A DNA stretch of 27,140 nt from a virus, in the IMG/VR virus record IMGVR_UViG_3300010938_000123, positions 1 to 27,140 of that record. One strand, given 5' to 3'. The first letter of the stretch is position 1; every line of letters starts with the position of its first letter. This document shows, piece after piece, positions 8,092 to 16,884 of the stretch. The notes below the pieces were generated by a model. That model was given only the letters and a program-made list of their open reading frames with translations. It ran no database searches and was not told where the DNA came from. Both the position numbers and the translations under genes were made by a program.

Positions 8092-9507
8092 CTAATTCCA
8101 ATACTCAGCATCAATTTGAACAATGTCGGTATTACCAATCGTAAATGGAACGCCCGAAGTAACATAGGCAAAAGTCCCATAAGTAGCAGAGCTATTGATT
8201 ACACGTAGTGACATAGACGTTGTGTTTTCAAGCAAAGCTATACCTGAATAAAGAGACACACCCGCATCTACAATAGAAATGCTACCAACAGCCATATACG
8301 TTACTCCCGTTGGTGCATGTTTTGCAGTCGTCGGTAATGCGATGCTTGCGTTTCCACCAATGGTAGTTGTTGAACCAGCATTTAGACGGACACTTAAAAC
8401 TGTTCTTCGCATAATTCGTTGATAGTATGTTTCCCATGTCCCATTACCGAGTGTAATGTTAGTAGGTTGCACATTGAAAGATAATTTACGGGTTTCATAA
8501 ATCGGATAGTTTTTGGTATTGTCCGCAGTTGGCGCTGATTGAGATGTGGAAGTCCACGTGTACCCTGGACCTGCACTGAGGGTGGCGGCAATCCGTCCAA
8601 TCACAACATAAGGATCATTCGCCGCCGCATTGGTGATGTTTGATATTTTGCAATAGGTCTCATTTGTGTTAGTAACAGAGAAATCACTGTATTTAGAGGC
8701 ATAAGGAATTGGTGAAACACCAAATGTAACGCCGTCAGTGGCGTTATATCCCAAATAAACAAACAAATCTTGTTCAAGAGCGGCTTTATCGGCACTCCCA
8801 AAACCAAACCAATTCGTAGCATCTGCAAGGGTTACAGATAGTGCGGCAGAGATAGTGCGTTCTGTGCCACCAATTACTATTTTAATAGGATCGCCCACTG
8901 ACGGGTTTGTTCCTGCCAGCGTTTTCAGTGATACAACTAAATCATTCGCGGTAATAGCAACATCAAATTTGTAATTCTTTCCTTGCCCTTCGGCATTCGC
9001 AAGTACACTTGCACCTGATTGGGTCGTTTCAGTCCATACAGCTGCACCAACACTATTATCAAGACAAACATATTCTTTGTCATTGGTCTCATCTATCCAG
9101 TGATCACCAATTAAATATCCATCTGCACTATCATCATTAACTGTAGGTGCAGTGGTTTTTCCTAAGTACTTAACTTGATAACGTGCATCGCCTCTGGTGT
9201 CGTTGTGATATTGAGTATGATCATCATCACCAAGACCAGTCAATGCGCCGTGGTCTGTGACACCGCCCGCAATGGTTATGTCGGTTCGGCTTGCACCAGC
9301 GTTATTGGTAGCAACAACCCCAGCACCTTTAAAATTCAAACGTTGCTGTTGAGGTAAATCACTGCCTTCATTTTGAATAATATGACCATCTTTTTCAGTG
9401 AGCATAATATCGGTGATGGCTTGATCTATTTCTGCAAGCGGGTTATTAAACTCTTCTGCATTTGCAGGTGCGCCCTCTTGAATCGGTGTGTGATAATTTG
9501 TTGACAT
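8092..9507 (-). CDS. Tail fibre / receptor-binding protein
   Basis: The product is 471 residues, with GGAG about 8 nt before ATG 9507. The first 60 residues (with AEEFNNPLAEIDQAITDI) resemble the virion-attachment segment of phage fibres. Residues about 83-110 contain HGALTGLGDDDHTQYHND and RGDARYQ, a recurrent trimeric fibre motif. The middle is a beta-rich shaft and the last 120 residues (many T/S/G, repeated SISIVD and SSATYGTF-like strands) form a probable C-terminal beta domain for receptor contact. It lies at the end of the tail operon before its chaperone. Host range is likely set here; the receptor is unknown. Confidence 0.7.
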   Translation of the reverse strand: MSTNYHTPIQEGAPANAEEFNNPLAEIDQAITDIMLTEKDGHIIQNEGSDLPQQQRLNFKGAGVVATNNAGASRTDITIAGGVTDHGALTGLGDDDHTQYHNDTRGDARYQVKYLGKTTAPTVNDDSADGYLIGDHWIDETNDKEYVCLDNSVGAAVWTETTQSGASVLANAEGQGKNYKFDVAITANDLVVSLKTLAGTNPSVGDPIKIVIGGTERTISAALSVTLADATNWFGFGSADKAALEQDLFVYLGYNATDGVTFGVSPIPYASKYSDFSVTNTNETYCKISNITNAAANDPYVVIGRIAATLSAGPGYTWTSTSQSAPTADNTKNYPIYETRKLSFNVQPTNITLGNGTWETYYQRIMRRTVLSVRLNAGSTTTIGGNASIALPTTAKHAPTGVTYMAVGSISIVDAGVSLYSGIALLENTTSMSLRVINSSATYGTFAYVTSGVPFTIGNTDIVQIDAEYWN

Positions 9508-9510
9508 AAT

Positions 9511-9705
9511 TCATTCTCCACATATATATAATACGTCACCCGCTGAAAGTGTGACGACATAGTTTGTTGCAAGGTTGGCTTCTGTGAAAATTTCAATGCC
9601 TTGATGTACAGTTTGCATTTTGCAACCTTTTTTAGACGCTGTAGCAATACTGCCGCTCACAATCACGGCGAAAATCAACAACCAGAATAATATTTTCTTT
9701 TTCAT
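9511..9705 (-). CDS. Small exported protein, SH3-like fragment
   Basis: The 64-residue protein has AAGGAG 8 nt upstream of ATG 9705. The N-terminus is a signal peptide or anchor (KKK then ILFWLLIFAVIVSGSIATAS), followed by about 40 residues that look like one or two strands of a bacterial SH3-like fold (IEIFTEANLATNYVVTLSAG). It sits between the tail-tip gene and the fibre gene. Export of a phage-encoded small protein might relate to superinfection exclusion or envelope binding, but that is speculation. Confidence 0.55.
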   Translation of the reverse strand: MKKKILFWLLIFAVIVSGSIATASKKGCKMQTVHQGIEIFTEANLATNYVVTLSAGDVLYICGE

Positions 9706-9716
9706 TTTTTTTCTCC

Positions 9717-11678
9717 TTATCCGTAAGCCACTGCCTGTATCACGCCGCGCACAGTGATCTGCCCTTCGATGCGCGCTGTTTTTGCTACGGAAGTGGTGAT
9801 GGCAATTTCATTATTTTCTTGGCTTGGACGAAAAACTTCATCCACTAATTCTTCGGTGATATCAAGCTCATACCAGCCATTGCCAATGTCAACTACATCA
9901 GCATTCAAATCTGCTCCGCCGTTAAGTTTTATGACCAAATCAGCAAGCGCCAAGGTGTTGCCACCACTCTCCTCAAAAATCCCATACACTGTTGTTATGT
10001 TTGGGGTTAAAGCGTGAGTATGATTTGGTGTTGAATGCGTATGCGCAGGGACGGTCACAGTATGATTATGATTGACACTGTTGTTTTGGATTGCATTTAC
10101 TGTTCCGCCACCCCACCCAGCGTTGGCCACCAAAGCACCCAATGCGGTTAAGCCTACGTCGTAAACAATAGTGCCTGCACCGATAGATAAACCGTGTGCA
10201 TGACTTGCACTTTCTGGGCCTGATGTAGGTGTCGTACCGCCTCCACTCCCACTAGTTGACCCACCGCCACTGGATGTTGTTGTGGATTCACCGGCCACAC
10301 TTTTAACGGTGCTTCTTAAAGGTTGAATGCGAAAACGCAAGACCGCTCGTTGAATGGATGTGTATTCATCGCCTGTCCAAAAACGGAAGGATGCACCTTT
10401 GAAGTTATCCATTTCATCTCGATAGGTAAACGTATCGACACTTGCCCCCAGCTGTTGATGCGCGGTGATGACCCTGCCTGCCTGCACGTTTTGTGCCAAG
10501 AAATCTGAATCCGATTGAGGCAGACGGTCAATCGTTGAAACCATCACAGCGGTTGTATGTGCGCCTGCATTCGTGATTTCGTTTTCTACTTCAAGAATGT
10601 TAAAGGTGTCATTCAAATCATAGATGACTACACCATCCACCAACACGCGATAGACCAAAGGCAAGGTTGTACCAGGTTGAAGCAATTGGTCAACCTTCGA
10701 TAAACTGACGCGATAGAATTTTTGTGGCATACCATACCGACGCAAATGCTCCACACTTGCTTGCAACAACATATTGGCAGCGGCTTGAATATCCAGTGTG
10801 GTGTTGGAAATCGGCTTGATGTCTTTGAAATCCAATGCCCGTTCGATGCGCCCATAGGTGTTTTCCGAATCATCTCGCTTCAGGTAATTACTCCCCGCGT
10901 TCAAGGTGTAACCCACAGGCGGAGACTCCGTCACCGCAGACAAGGTCAACATCACACCACCATTGCCTGAGCCACGCGGAATGATGCGCGTCAACACATC
11001 TACCGCATCGCTTTCTTCTTCCAAACTGGTGATGATCGCAATGGCAGGGGCTGTTTCTGCAGCAACAGGGTCGTTGAGATGTTGGATGGCGCGCACGCCA
11101 CTTGCCACAAATGTATCCGCAGTGCCGAGCCATTCAATCACGCGCCCTGCCCCCAATCGCCAATGTTCCCCAATATATTCGCCCACGTGCGCCAATGCCG
11201 CCAATACAGATTCGCCATTGAAACCTGCATACACGTTCACGGCGGTCTTACCGTTATTAATCGTCCAGCCTGCGGGTGCGAGTGCCATAATTTGTTCTGG
11301 AGCATTGTCTACGCCTGCCCCACCCACGCCTGATAAATCCAACGCAGCCACACTGCGATAATGCAACTCGCGGGCTAGGTTGTTACCTGAGACATGTAAT
11401 TCCAATCGTGACTCTTGATTGATTTGGCGCGTGATCTTATCAATAATGCCACTGCCAAATTCTTGCACGTCGCCGTTGATATCCACATACTTACAGACTG
11501 CCACTCGTTTTTCTTGCAAGGCACTCAGGTTCGGATCGGAGGCAGAAACAACAAAAGAGAACGTGCCTGCCGCAGAGAGTTTGCTACTAACGCGAAACAT
11601 TGAGGCGCGCAACGGTCCAGCACCCACTCGGGCACCACTGCTGTTTTGAATGTCAACCCAAAAATTACGAATCTGCAC
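9717..11678 (-). CDS. Tail hub/tip protein with histidine-rich fibre-like insert
   Basis: The product is 653 residues, from GTG 11678 with AGGA 5 nt upstream. The N-terminal 370 residues have the pattern of siphovirus tail hub proteins (Gp37-like/prophage tail protein: MQIRNFWVDIQ, FSFVVSASDPNLSAL, GSGIIDKITRQ, then a long beta region ending VLVDGVVIYDLNDTFNI). A Gly/Ser/Thr linker (about 458-486) follows, then HAHG, NHNHTV, AHTHSTPNHTHAL motifs. HxH repeats bind metal along the axis of trimeric fibres such as T4 gp37. The last 110 residues are a beta domain. It follows the distal tail protein and a 58-residue protein with a 14-nt overlap. It is probably the adsorption/hub component. Confidence 0.72.
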   Translation of the reverse strand: MQIRNFWVDIQNSSGARVGAGPLRASMFRVSSKLSAAGTFSFVVSASDPNLSALQEKRVAVCKYVDINGDVQEFGSGIIDKITRQINQESRLELHVSGNNLARELHYRSVAALDLSGVGGAGVDNAPEQIMALAPAGWTINNGKTAVNVYAGFNGESVLAALAHVGEYIGEHWRLGAGRVIEWLGTADTFVASGVRAIQHLNDPVAAETAPAIAIITSLEEESDAVDVLTRIIPRGSGNGGVMLTLSAVTESPPVGYTLNAGSNYLKRDDSENTYGRIERALDFKDIKPISNTTLDIQAAANMLLQASVEHLRRYGMPQKFYRVSLSKVDQLLQPGTTLPLVYRVLVDGVVIYDLNDTFNILEVENEITNAGAHTTAVMVSTIDRLPQSDSDFLAQNVQAGRVITAHQQLGASVDTFTYRDEMDNFKGASFRFWTGDEYTSIQRAVLRFRIQPLRSTVKSVAGESTTTSSGGGSTSGSGGGTTPTSGPESASHAHGLSIGAGTIVYDVGLTALGALVANAGWGGGTVNAIQNNSVNHNHTVTVPAHTHSTPNHTHALTPNITTVYGIFEESGGNTLALADLVIKLNGGADLNADVVDIGNGWYELDITEELVDEVFRPSQENNEIAITTSVAKTARIEGQITVRGVIQAVAYG

Positions 11679-11841
11679 GTTTTCCTACTTTGTTGGCGAG
11701 AATTGATTTTGCTTCTTTAATGGTTTCATCATCAAAGAAAAATAATAGGTGTTTCTTAACTTGCTCGTACGTGAATGTGGTTTCATAAAAAGCATACACA
11801 AGCATCTGCATACATAGCGTTGTCTTGCGGTTATTCGTCAT
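11665..11841 (-). CDS. Small tail-region hypothetical protein
   Basis: The 58-residue product starts at ATG 11841, which overlaps the stop of the distal tail gene as TAATG; GAGG lies about 10 nt upstream. The open frame further up to 11943 is out-of-phase reading of the distal tail gene. The protein is helical (MQMLVYAFYETTFTYEQVKK, then an acidic/aromatic turn, then a basic end). It overlaps the tail hub gene by 14 nt. No family recognised; perhaps a small assembly helper. Confidence 0.55.
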   Translation of the reverse strand: MTNNRKTTLCMQMLVYAFYETTFTYEQVKKHLLFFFDDETIKEAKSILANKVGKRADS

Positions 11842-12713
11842 TAGAACCAAACCTCGTAATAAGAAAAAGAAATCTTCCTGCCAGTTCCACCACCTGTAAA
11901 TGTGACCGTGATGGGATTGTCGCCTGGCTGAAGTGAAAACCAAACCGCCATATCGGCAGTCGGTGAGAGTGTTAAATCAGCATAGGCATCCACGCCATCA
12001 TTCAAGATCTGCATCACGCCTGTATCAATCACAAGTTGGTCATTGGCAAGAATCGTGCCATCAAATGTGATCGATTCACCACCGTCCCGCTCAATGGTGA
12101 TGTCACTCATGTTGGATGTGCCTGCATCGATCACCATGCGGACCGCTCGCGTTGCCCCTCGACCCGCATCTGTACTTTCACCAATAGAAATTGTGAACTC
12201 TGTTGGGCTAGACGTTAAAGGAAATATTTGTGCGCTATCCAATGCCAGACCTGTATCAAAATATTCGCCGCTGTCAAGAAACCACTCACCACCAAAATCA
12301 CCACGCCAAAAGGCTTCTTGGGTGATGAAGCGCAGTTCTATATCCTGAATGCGTTTGTATTTGGTTTGTTCGTAACTACGCTCTGCAATCACTTCCACGA
12401 GCCTTGCAAATTGCCAATGGATATCACCGCTGATGGTCTCTCGATACAAGCGATCGCGCTTGCCACGTAATTTCAACAATTGAAAATAAATTCTTTCAAG
12501 GTTTATTTCAGCCGTTGCACCTTGTGGCACACCCAACCTCAAAGATTTTGTGCGCTCAACCGTAGCAGGATGTTTTTGCAAAGACCCATATAAATCCAGT
12601 GCGCCACCTTCAGGCAATGCTTGATAAGCAGTTGGCGTGACACCAGAGCCAATTGAATCGATCTCGTTGAAGTACGTTAAGGAAGTTGTGCCAAAACGAA
12701 TTAAGCGATACAT
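11841..12713 (-). CDS. Distal tail protein (Dit-like)
   Basis: The product is 290 residues from ATG 12713, 4 nt after the tape measure stop; GGTG precedes it. The earlier open part to 12746 overlaps the tape measure gene and lacks a ribosome site. The N-terminal half (YRLIRFGTTSLTYFNEID, then LRLGVPQGATAEINLERIYF and DIELRFITQEAFWRG) fits the siphovirus distal tail hub. The C-terminal half is a beta sandwich ending in WFSLQPGDNPITVTFTGGG, the usual end of Dit or phage tail-family proteins. Placement straight after the tape measure is standard. It forms the ring between the tail tube and the tip. Confidence 0.75.
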   Translation of the reverse strand: MYRLIRFGTTSLTYFNEIDSIGSGVTPTAYQALPEGGALDLYGSLQKHPATVERTKSLRLGVPQGATAEINLERIYFQLLKLRGKRDRLYRETISGDIHWQFARLVEVIAERSYEQTKYKRIQDIELRFITQEAFWRGDFGGEWFLDSGEYFDTGLALDSAQIFPLTSSPTEFTISIGESTDAGRGATRAVRMVIDAGTSNMSDITIERDGGESITFDGTILANDQLVIDTGVMQILNDGVDAYADLTLSPTADMAVWFSLQPGDNPITVTFTGGGTGRKISFSYYEVWF

Positions 12714-12717
12714 ACCA

Positions 12718-14991
12718 TCACCCGATTCCTTTTGAGCGCATGGCATCTAAGACACCATTTTTGGTAGCAGTTGCAATTTGCGGAGCGGTTAAATTGGTGC
12801 CAGCCACACTGATGATGATGTCGCCGATGCTGATTGAAGAAGACGCAGACCCGCCTCCTGCCACGCCGATACCTGCTTCTGCACTAGTAGGGCTTGCCGC
12901 TTGCGTTAGGTCGTTGGTTAAACCCAGCATTTGTTGCGTCAACATCTTTCGCATTTGTTTAGCAGAACGCACACCGCCTGAGCCAACACTATCAAATAAG
13001 TTTTCACCGATGTCTTCACCAACCCCAGATGGCGAGTGCATGTCTAATAAATCTTTGATGCGGGCAATCATGCCATTGATGATGTTCGTGATAGCGGTAT
13101 ACAACATGCCTTGTGAGCTTTTCAGACCATTCACCAATCCTTGAATAATCTCTTTGCCTCGTTCAGGTGTGCGCTTGATGAATTCAAGCAAAGCATTACC
13201 TACAGCCAAAATCAGCTCTCCGATAGCAACCACGACGACAGGAATGTTTGCCAGAATGCCGTATGCTAATGCGAAGATCAATTGAATTGCAGCTAGTCCA
13301 ATTAACGGCAAACTTTCAAGAATGGCTGTCAAAATAGCTGCTATTAATTGTGGCATGGCGGCTATTAGAACTGGAAGTGCCATTAAGATGCCCTGCACCA
13401 GGGCCAGGATTAATTGCAATGCGGCGTCAATTAATAAAGGTAGATTCTGTATTAATGTGGTCACAATCAATAAGATAGCTTGTACAATCGCAGGAATCAG
13501 GGTCGGCAAGGCTTGCGCGATGCCAGTTACTAATGCGATGATGATATCCAAGCCTGCTTGAATCAAAACAGGTAGATTAAGAATAATAAAGTCAAGCAGT
13601 GACATGACAATATCAATCGCGGCTGTAACGAGTGTAGGTAGGTTGGTTACTATCGCATCAATGATGGATTGCAAAATACCCAAACCCGCTTGAAGCATTT
13701 GCGGGGCTTGTGTGGCAACATCACTGATAATTTTTCCGAGCAAGCCGCCTACGCCATCAGCTATTTTTCCAAAGTCACCATCTGCGCCTCTAACGATGTC
13801 GGAAAATTCGGTTAAGTACCCGCCTAGTTGGTCAAAGACCATTTGAAAGCCAGGTAGAAACGCCGCTGCTAATGTGCCGAGTGTGCCTTTCAGACTTGCT
13901 TGTAATGAAGCAAGCGTGTCATCGAAGGCTTCCATCGCCGCTACATCTTCTTCAGACATAATCGCACCCACACGATGAGCCTGTTCTGCTAAGTTAGCCA
14001 TCTCACCTGCCCCCGCTTTAATGAGCGGGTTGAGTTCCATTGCGGATTTTCCAAAAATCCGCAATGCTAAGGCATCACGTTCAGCTTCATTGCTTATCAT
14101 GCCAAGTGCGGTGATGGTTTCGTCAAAAACTTCTTGACGGTCTCTGAGTTCCCCAGTGGATGTGAGTACACTAACACCGAGCTGTTCAAATGCGGCGGCA
14201 CTATCACCGAGTTGCCCATTAAACTCTTCACCATTTGCTTGTGCTTCGGCTTGGGCGGCGTTGTAATCTTCATATTGCTCTTGTGCTCCAGACATCGAGA
14301 TCGTCAGTTTTCTAAATGAGCCTGTGATTGTTTCTTGGGTTGTACCCAGTTGACCAGCGATGTAATCTAGCTCTTGCAGGCGCGTTGTAGAGATGCCTGT
14401 CTTTGTAGATAAATCCACAAGTTCTGCTGAAGAGTTCGCAGTTGCAAATACCAAACCACCAATTGCTACAGTAACAGCAACGACCGCCGCCGCAAGTGCG
14501 GCAACGACTGCGATTGTGCCCGATACGACTGCACCGATTCCTCCAATTACATTTTTGAAACCATCCATTTTGCCACTGGCTTCATCGGCACTGTTGCCTG
14601 CTTCGTCTTCTGCGGTGCTTAATTCTTGTAATGCTTGTTCAGATTCGCCGAGCTCTTTTTCCATTTCACCCAGCGTTTGAACTTGTTTATTAAGTGCAAT
14701 CTCGGCTTCTTTTGTGGCGCGGCTATTTTCGCCTGTCTCTTGTTTGACGCGCTCATACTCTTCACGCACGGCGGCAACCTTTGCGCGTTGAATATCCACT
14801 TTGCTGGTGAGGGAAACGATTCGTTCTTCTAATCCACTGGCTGATTTTGACCAATCTCCAAGCGTGGCAGTAGAAGCCTTGAAACCACTTTCAAGACGGC
14901 GCATTTCACGGTCCGCTTCACGTACGCCTGTTTTGAAGTCGGTTACGTCAATGCCTAACTTGCCAGAGAGTTGTTCGAGTGCTTGGCTCAT
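12718..14991 (-). CDS. Tail tape measure protein
   Basis: The product is 757 residues. The N-terminus (DVTDFKTGVREADREMRRLE) is the usual tape measure start and leads into a long coiled coil to about residue 145. A hydrophobic alanine/valine segment follows (about 150-190), then a second helical domain with ELVDLSTKTGISTTRLQEL and SFRKLTISMSGA. Residues about 430-620 hold tandem hydrophobic repeats, each with a NLP or ALP kink. The C-terminus has DLMDMHSPSGV-type sequence (MHSPS) common in tape measures. Length sets the tail length: by the usual ruler of about 1.5 Å per residue, roughly 110 nm. It follows the tail chaperone genes. Confidence 0.92.
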   Translation of the reverse strand: MSQALEQLSGKLGIDVTDFKTGVREADREMRRLESGFKASTATLGDWSKSASGLEERIVSLTSKVDIQRAKVAAVREEYERVKQETGENSRATKEAEIALNKQVQTLGEMEKELGESEQALQELSTAEDEAGNSADEASGKMDGFKNVIGGIGAVVSGTIAVVAALAAAVVAVTVAIGGLVFATANSSAELVDLSTKTGISTTRLQELDYIAGQLGTTQETITGSFRKLTISMSGAQEQYEDYNAAQAEAQANGEEFNGQLGDSAAAFEQLGVSVLTSTGELRDRQEVFDETITALGMISNEAERDALALRIFGKSAMELNPLIKAGAGEMANLAEQAHRVGAIMSEEDVAAMEAFDDTLASLQASLKGTLGTLAAAFLPGFQMVFDQLGGYLTEFSDIVRGADGDFGKIADGVGGLLGKIISDVATQAPQMLQAGLGILQSIIDAIVTNLPTLVTAAIDIVMSLLDFIILNLPVLIQAGLDIIIALVTGIAQALPTLIPAIVQAILLIVTTLIQNLPLLIDAALQLILALVQGILMALPVLIAAMPQLIAAILTAILESLPLIGLAAIQLIFALAYGILANIPVVVVAIGELILAVGNALLEFIKRTPERGKEIIQGLVNGLKSSQGMLYTAITNIINGMIARIKDLLDMHSPSGVGEDIGENLFDSVGSGGVRSAKQMRKMLTQQMLGLTNDLTQAASPTSAEAGIGVAGGGSASSSISIGDIIISVAGTNLTAPQIATATKNGVLDAMRSKGIG

Positions 14992-14994
14992 AAT

Positions 14995-15237
14995 TTATGC
15001 AAAATCAGTTAAGTCACCAGGTGTGTATTTTTTCTTCGGTTCAACAATTTCTTTTTTATGAATTGGATATTCCATCATAAAAAACAACACGTCTCTAAAA
15101 TCAGTTTTTTGAATGTCGCGCAGGCTTCCTAACTTCTCTGTATCGAGGAGCATATACTTGACTCTGCGCGCCCAGTTTTTTATCGGGCTGACGGTTTCAG
15201 GTTCTTGCTCCTGTTCACTGCCTGCCCGATCGTAGGG
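14995..15237 (-). CDS. Tail assembly chaperone extension, made by -1 frameshift
   Basis: This frame has no ribosome site of its own and opens inside the upstream chaperone gene. Read in the -1 frame after the slippery site at 15237-15243 it continues as YDRAGSEQEQEPETVSPIKN and then WARRVKYMLLDTEKLG, the helix after ...DFRDVLFFMM, and ends PGDLTDFA at TAA 14995. The fused protein would be 186 residues. This equals lambda gpGT and its many relatives, which chaperone the tape measure. The next gene is indeed the tape measure, starting 3 nt later. An internal ATG (MLLDTEKLG) exists but has only a weak site. Confidence 0.72.
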   Translation of the reverse strand, partial: PYDRAGSEQEQEPETVSPIKNWARRVKYMLLDTEKLGSLRDIQKTDFRDVLFFMMEYPIHKKEIVEPKKKYTPGDLTDFA

Positions 15238-15554
15238 TTTTTCTTCATAATGGCTGAGACCATCGTGAAGATTTGGGTGTATGCCGCAAACATATCTTCA
15301 ATGCTTACACCTTTATTAATTTCATCTACAGTCACTTGATCGCCAAAGATAAAAATAATAAATTCAGTTAACTTAACAATGTTTTCTTTTTCAATCCCGA
15401 TCACTTTTCCATCTTCATCTTGCTCGAGATTTTCAAAATCTTGTTGCAGGTCAATCGCCATTTCCAAAATGCCCCACGGCAAAAACGAACGCGTAAGCGT
15501 GCGCTTCGGCTCATTGTTGGAATCGTATAAAGTTAATGTAATGGATGAAACCAT
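15180..15554 (-). CDS. Tail assembly chaperone (gpG-like)
   Basis: The 124-residue product starts at ATG 15554 with AGGAAGG upstream. It begins with beta strands (SITLTLYDSNNEPKRTLTRS), followed by FLPWGILEMAIDLQQDFE and helices to residue 110, the arrangement of siphovirus gpG-like chaperones lying between the major tail and tape measure genes. The last 15 codons overlap the -1 extension. It is likely translated mostly as the short form, with a minority shifted product. A hairpin separates it from the major tail gene. Confidence 0.75.
   Translation of the reverse strand: MVSSITLTLYDSNNEPKRTLTRSFLPWGILEMAIDLQQDFENLEQDEDGKVIGIEKENIVKLTEFIIFIFGDQVTVDEINKGVSIEDMFAAYTQIFTMVSAIMKKNPTIGQAVNRSKNLKPSAR
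15237..15243 (-). other. Candidate -1 frameshift slippery site
   Basis: The minus strand reads G AAA AAC within ATG AAG AAA AAC CCT. A -1 step here joins the gpG-like frame to the extension ending at 14995. It deviates from the ideal X XXY YYZ by the first base (G instead of A), as lambda's own site deviates from the simple rule. Other slip points in the shared open stretch remain possible. Confidence 0.55.
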
Positions 15555-15568
15555 TAATATGCCTTCCT

Positions 15569-15604
15569 AAAGTGACAGTCACCTCGTGAGGTGACTGTCA
15601 CTTT
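15569..15604. terminator. 16-bp perfect hairpin between major tail and tail chaperone genes
   Basis: AAAGTGACAGTCACCT at 15569-15584 and its exact reverse complement at 15589-15604 enclose a 4-nt loop. On the minus strand the stem is followed by only a short T-run before AGGAAGG, so it would be a partial terminator or RNA stabiliser that lowers chaperone expression after the highly expressed major tail gene. A five-T run exists only on the plus-strand side. Confidence 0.7.
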
Positions 15605-15612
15605 TTATAAAA

Positions 15613-16536
15613 TTATGCAGTCTCAAAATTGACAACTGTGTTCGCCAATGCTTGACCGTGAATATCCACAACATCATGGACGATGATCAAGTAATTGGTA
15701 GAAGCACTCAAGTTTGAATTTGGATTCAATGTGACCACAGTGCGGGCAGAGTTAAGCGTGCGTGCCACAGCCACAGCGGCTTGTGTATCGGCATCCACTA
15801 AGATGATGCCCGCTTCACGACCACCCGCCAGCGGGTTGCTGAATGTGAGCGTTAAGTTTGCAGAGACGGAGATACCGCTTGCGCCATCAGCAGGTACTGG
15901 TGTGAGTGTGAACGCGCTGGGTGTTCCAGCCACAGGTACTTGCACGGCGGCAAACCAAGTGGAGGCATCAAAACCATCGGTGTCTTGGTCACCGTGTACA
16001 CGTTTGACACCATCCATCAACGAGCCATCACCTAACAAATCAAATTTGTAAATAGTCTTCAAAGCACTGACCTTGATGCTTTTGGCTTTCATGTTGACTG
16101 AATCCGATTGAGACTGTGCTTCTTCAGCATCAGGTTCAACGCGGCATTTGTTGTACCAACGATAGCGATAACTGCCGTTGCTTTTCTTAAAGCGATAACC
16201 AAGTGCAAAATACGGTGCGCGTGCAGGGTCAGCATTATCAAAAATGCGTCCTGTGGCGGTATCTACCACTGCGCCTTTTAAGGTTGCAAGCAATGGCTCG
16301 GCAATGTTGGGAAACATCAACTCCAGTTCACTTGCACCTTCAGCACTGATGTCATCATGCGGTCCATTATCGGCATACAAGGTTTCACTTGCACTTTTTG
16401 GCGTGGCTTTGATTTCCATCGCGGGTGCGAGTCTGGCTGGCACACCAGCCACATAATTATCTGCATCGTCTTGTGTGATGAGTGCGTAATACACTTCATC
16501 TACACCAACGACAACTTTCTCTTCAGCGTTGCTCAT
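15613..16536 (-). CDS. Major tail protein with C-terminal Ig-like domain
   Basis: The product is 307 residues. The N-terminal 200 residues have the features of phi13/TP901-type major tail proteins (VVGVDEVYYALIT, LAPAMEIKATP, SASETLYADNG, ELELMFPNIAEPLLATL, YFALGYRFKKSNGSYRYRWY). Residues about 215-307 form a Big_5/SbsA-like Ig domain (TLTPVPADGASGISVSANLT then TLNPNSNLSASTNYLII and VVDIHGQAL), a common decoration on tail tubes. The hairpin follows its stop. It is preceded by the tail terminator gene with 3 nt between the stop of that gene and this start region. The tail tube would be built from many copies. Confidence 0.85.
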   Translation of the reverse strand: MSNAEEKVVVGVDEVYYALITQDDADNYVAGVPARLAPAMEIKATPKSASETLYADNGPHDDISAEGASELELMFPNIAEPLLATLKGAVVDTATGRIFDNADPARAPYFALGYRFKKSNGSYRYRWYNKCRVEPDAEEAQSQSDSVNMKAKSIKVSALKTIYKFDLLGDGSLMDGVKRVHGDQDTDGFDASTWFAAVQVPVAGTPSAFTLTPVPADGASGISVSANLTLTFSNPLAGGREAGIILVDADTQAAVAVARTLNSARTVVTLNPNSNLSASTNYLIIVHDVVDIHGQALANTVVNFETA

Positions 16537-16539
16537 GCT

Positions 16540-16884
16540 TTACTCCTTTGTTTCTAAATAGGTATATTCAATTGCCAGTCCGTAATGATGCGTTTGCAAA
16601 TCCTGCGGTAACTGGTTTACATCGCCTTTCATAAAGCCTGCGGCTAATGCGGCGGTATCTACATTGGTTTCATTTGGAAGGCCTGCTTTATCCCAAATAG
16701 AAACTTGAATGGTATAAAAACGTTCTTCTTCGAGATTATCGGCATGTAATTCGGGCGGCGAAGGCATGAGTTGATACACAATAAAGTGACTAGGTAAATC
16801 ACCTTTGTATGGGGCAACTGCATACGGCACAGCTGGGCTGAGGGTTGCGAGTGCCGCATCCATGCGTTGCATGACTGTGGTCAT
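16540..16884 (-). CDS. Tail completion/terminator-like protein
   Basis: The 114-residue product overlaps the preceding gene by 4 nt (ATGA, start 16884). Its sequence, MDAALATLSPAVPYAVAPYK then HFIVYQLMPSPPEL and ERFYTIQVSIWDK, fits the DUF3168/tail-terminator group that caps the tail tube and joins the head. The order (connector, closure, gp10-like, this, major tail) supports this. The ending TYLETKE is charged. The name rests on position and weak sequence likeness. Confidence 0.65.
   Translation of the reverse strand: MTTVMQRMDAALATLSPAVPYAVAPYKGDLPSHFIVYQLMPSPPELHADNLEEERFYTIQVSIWDKAGLPNETNVDTAALAAGFMKGDVNQLPQDLQTHHYGLAIEYTYLETKE

Noticed and set aside
8394-8600. Second small protein inside the fibre gene
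   Set aside because: Out-of-phase reading of the fibre gene without a ribosome site and with an improbable composition.
15569-15604. Plus-strand terminator
   Set aside because: The T-run is better on the plus strand, but there is no plus-strand gene before it for thousands of bases.
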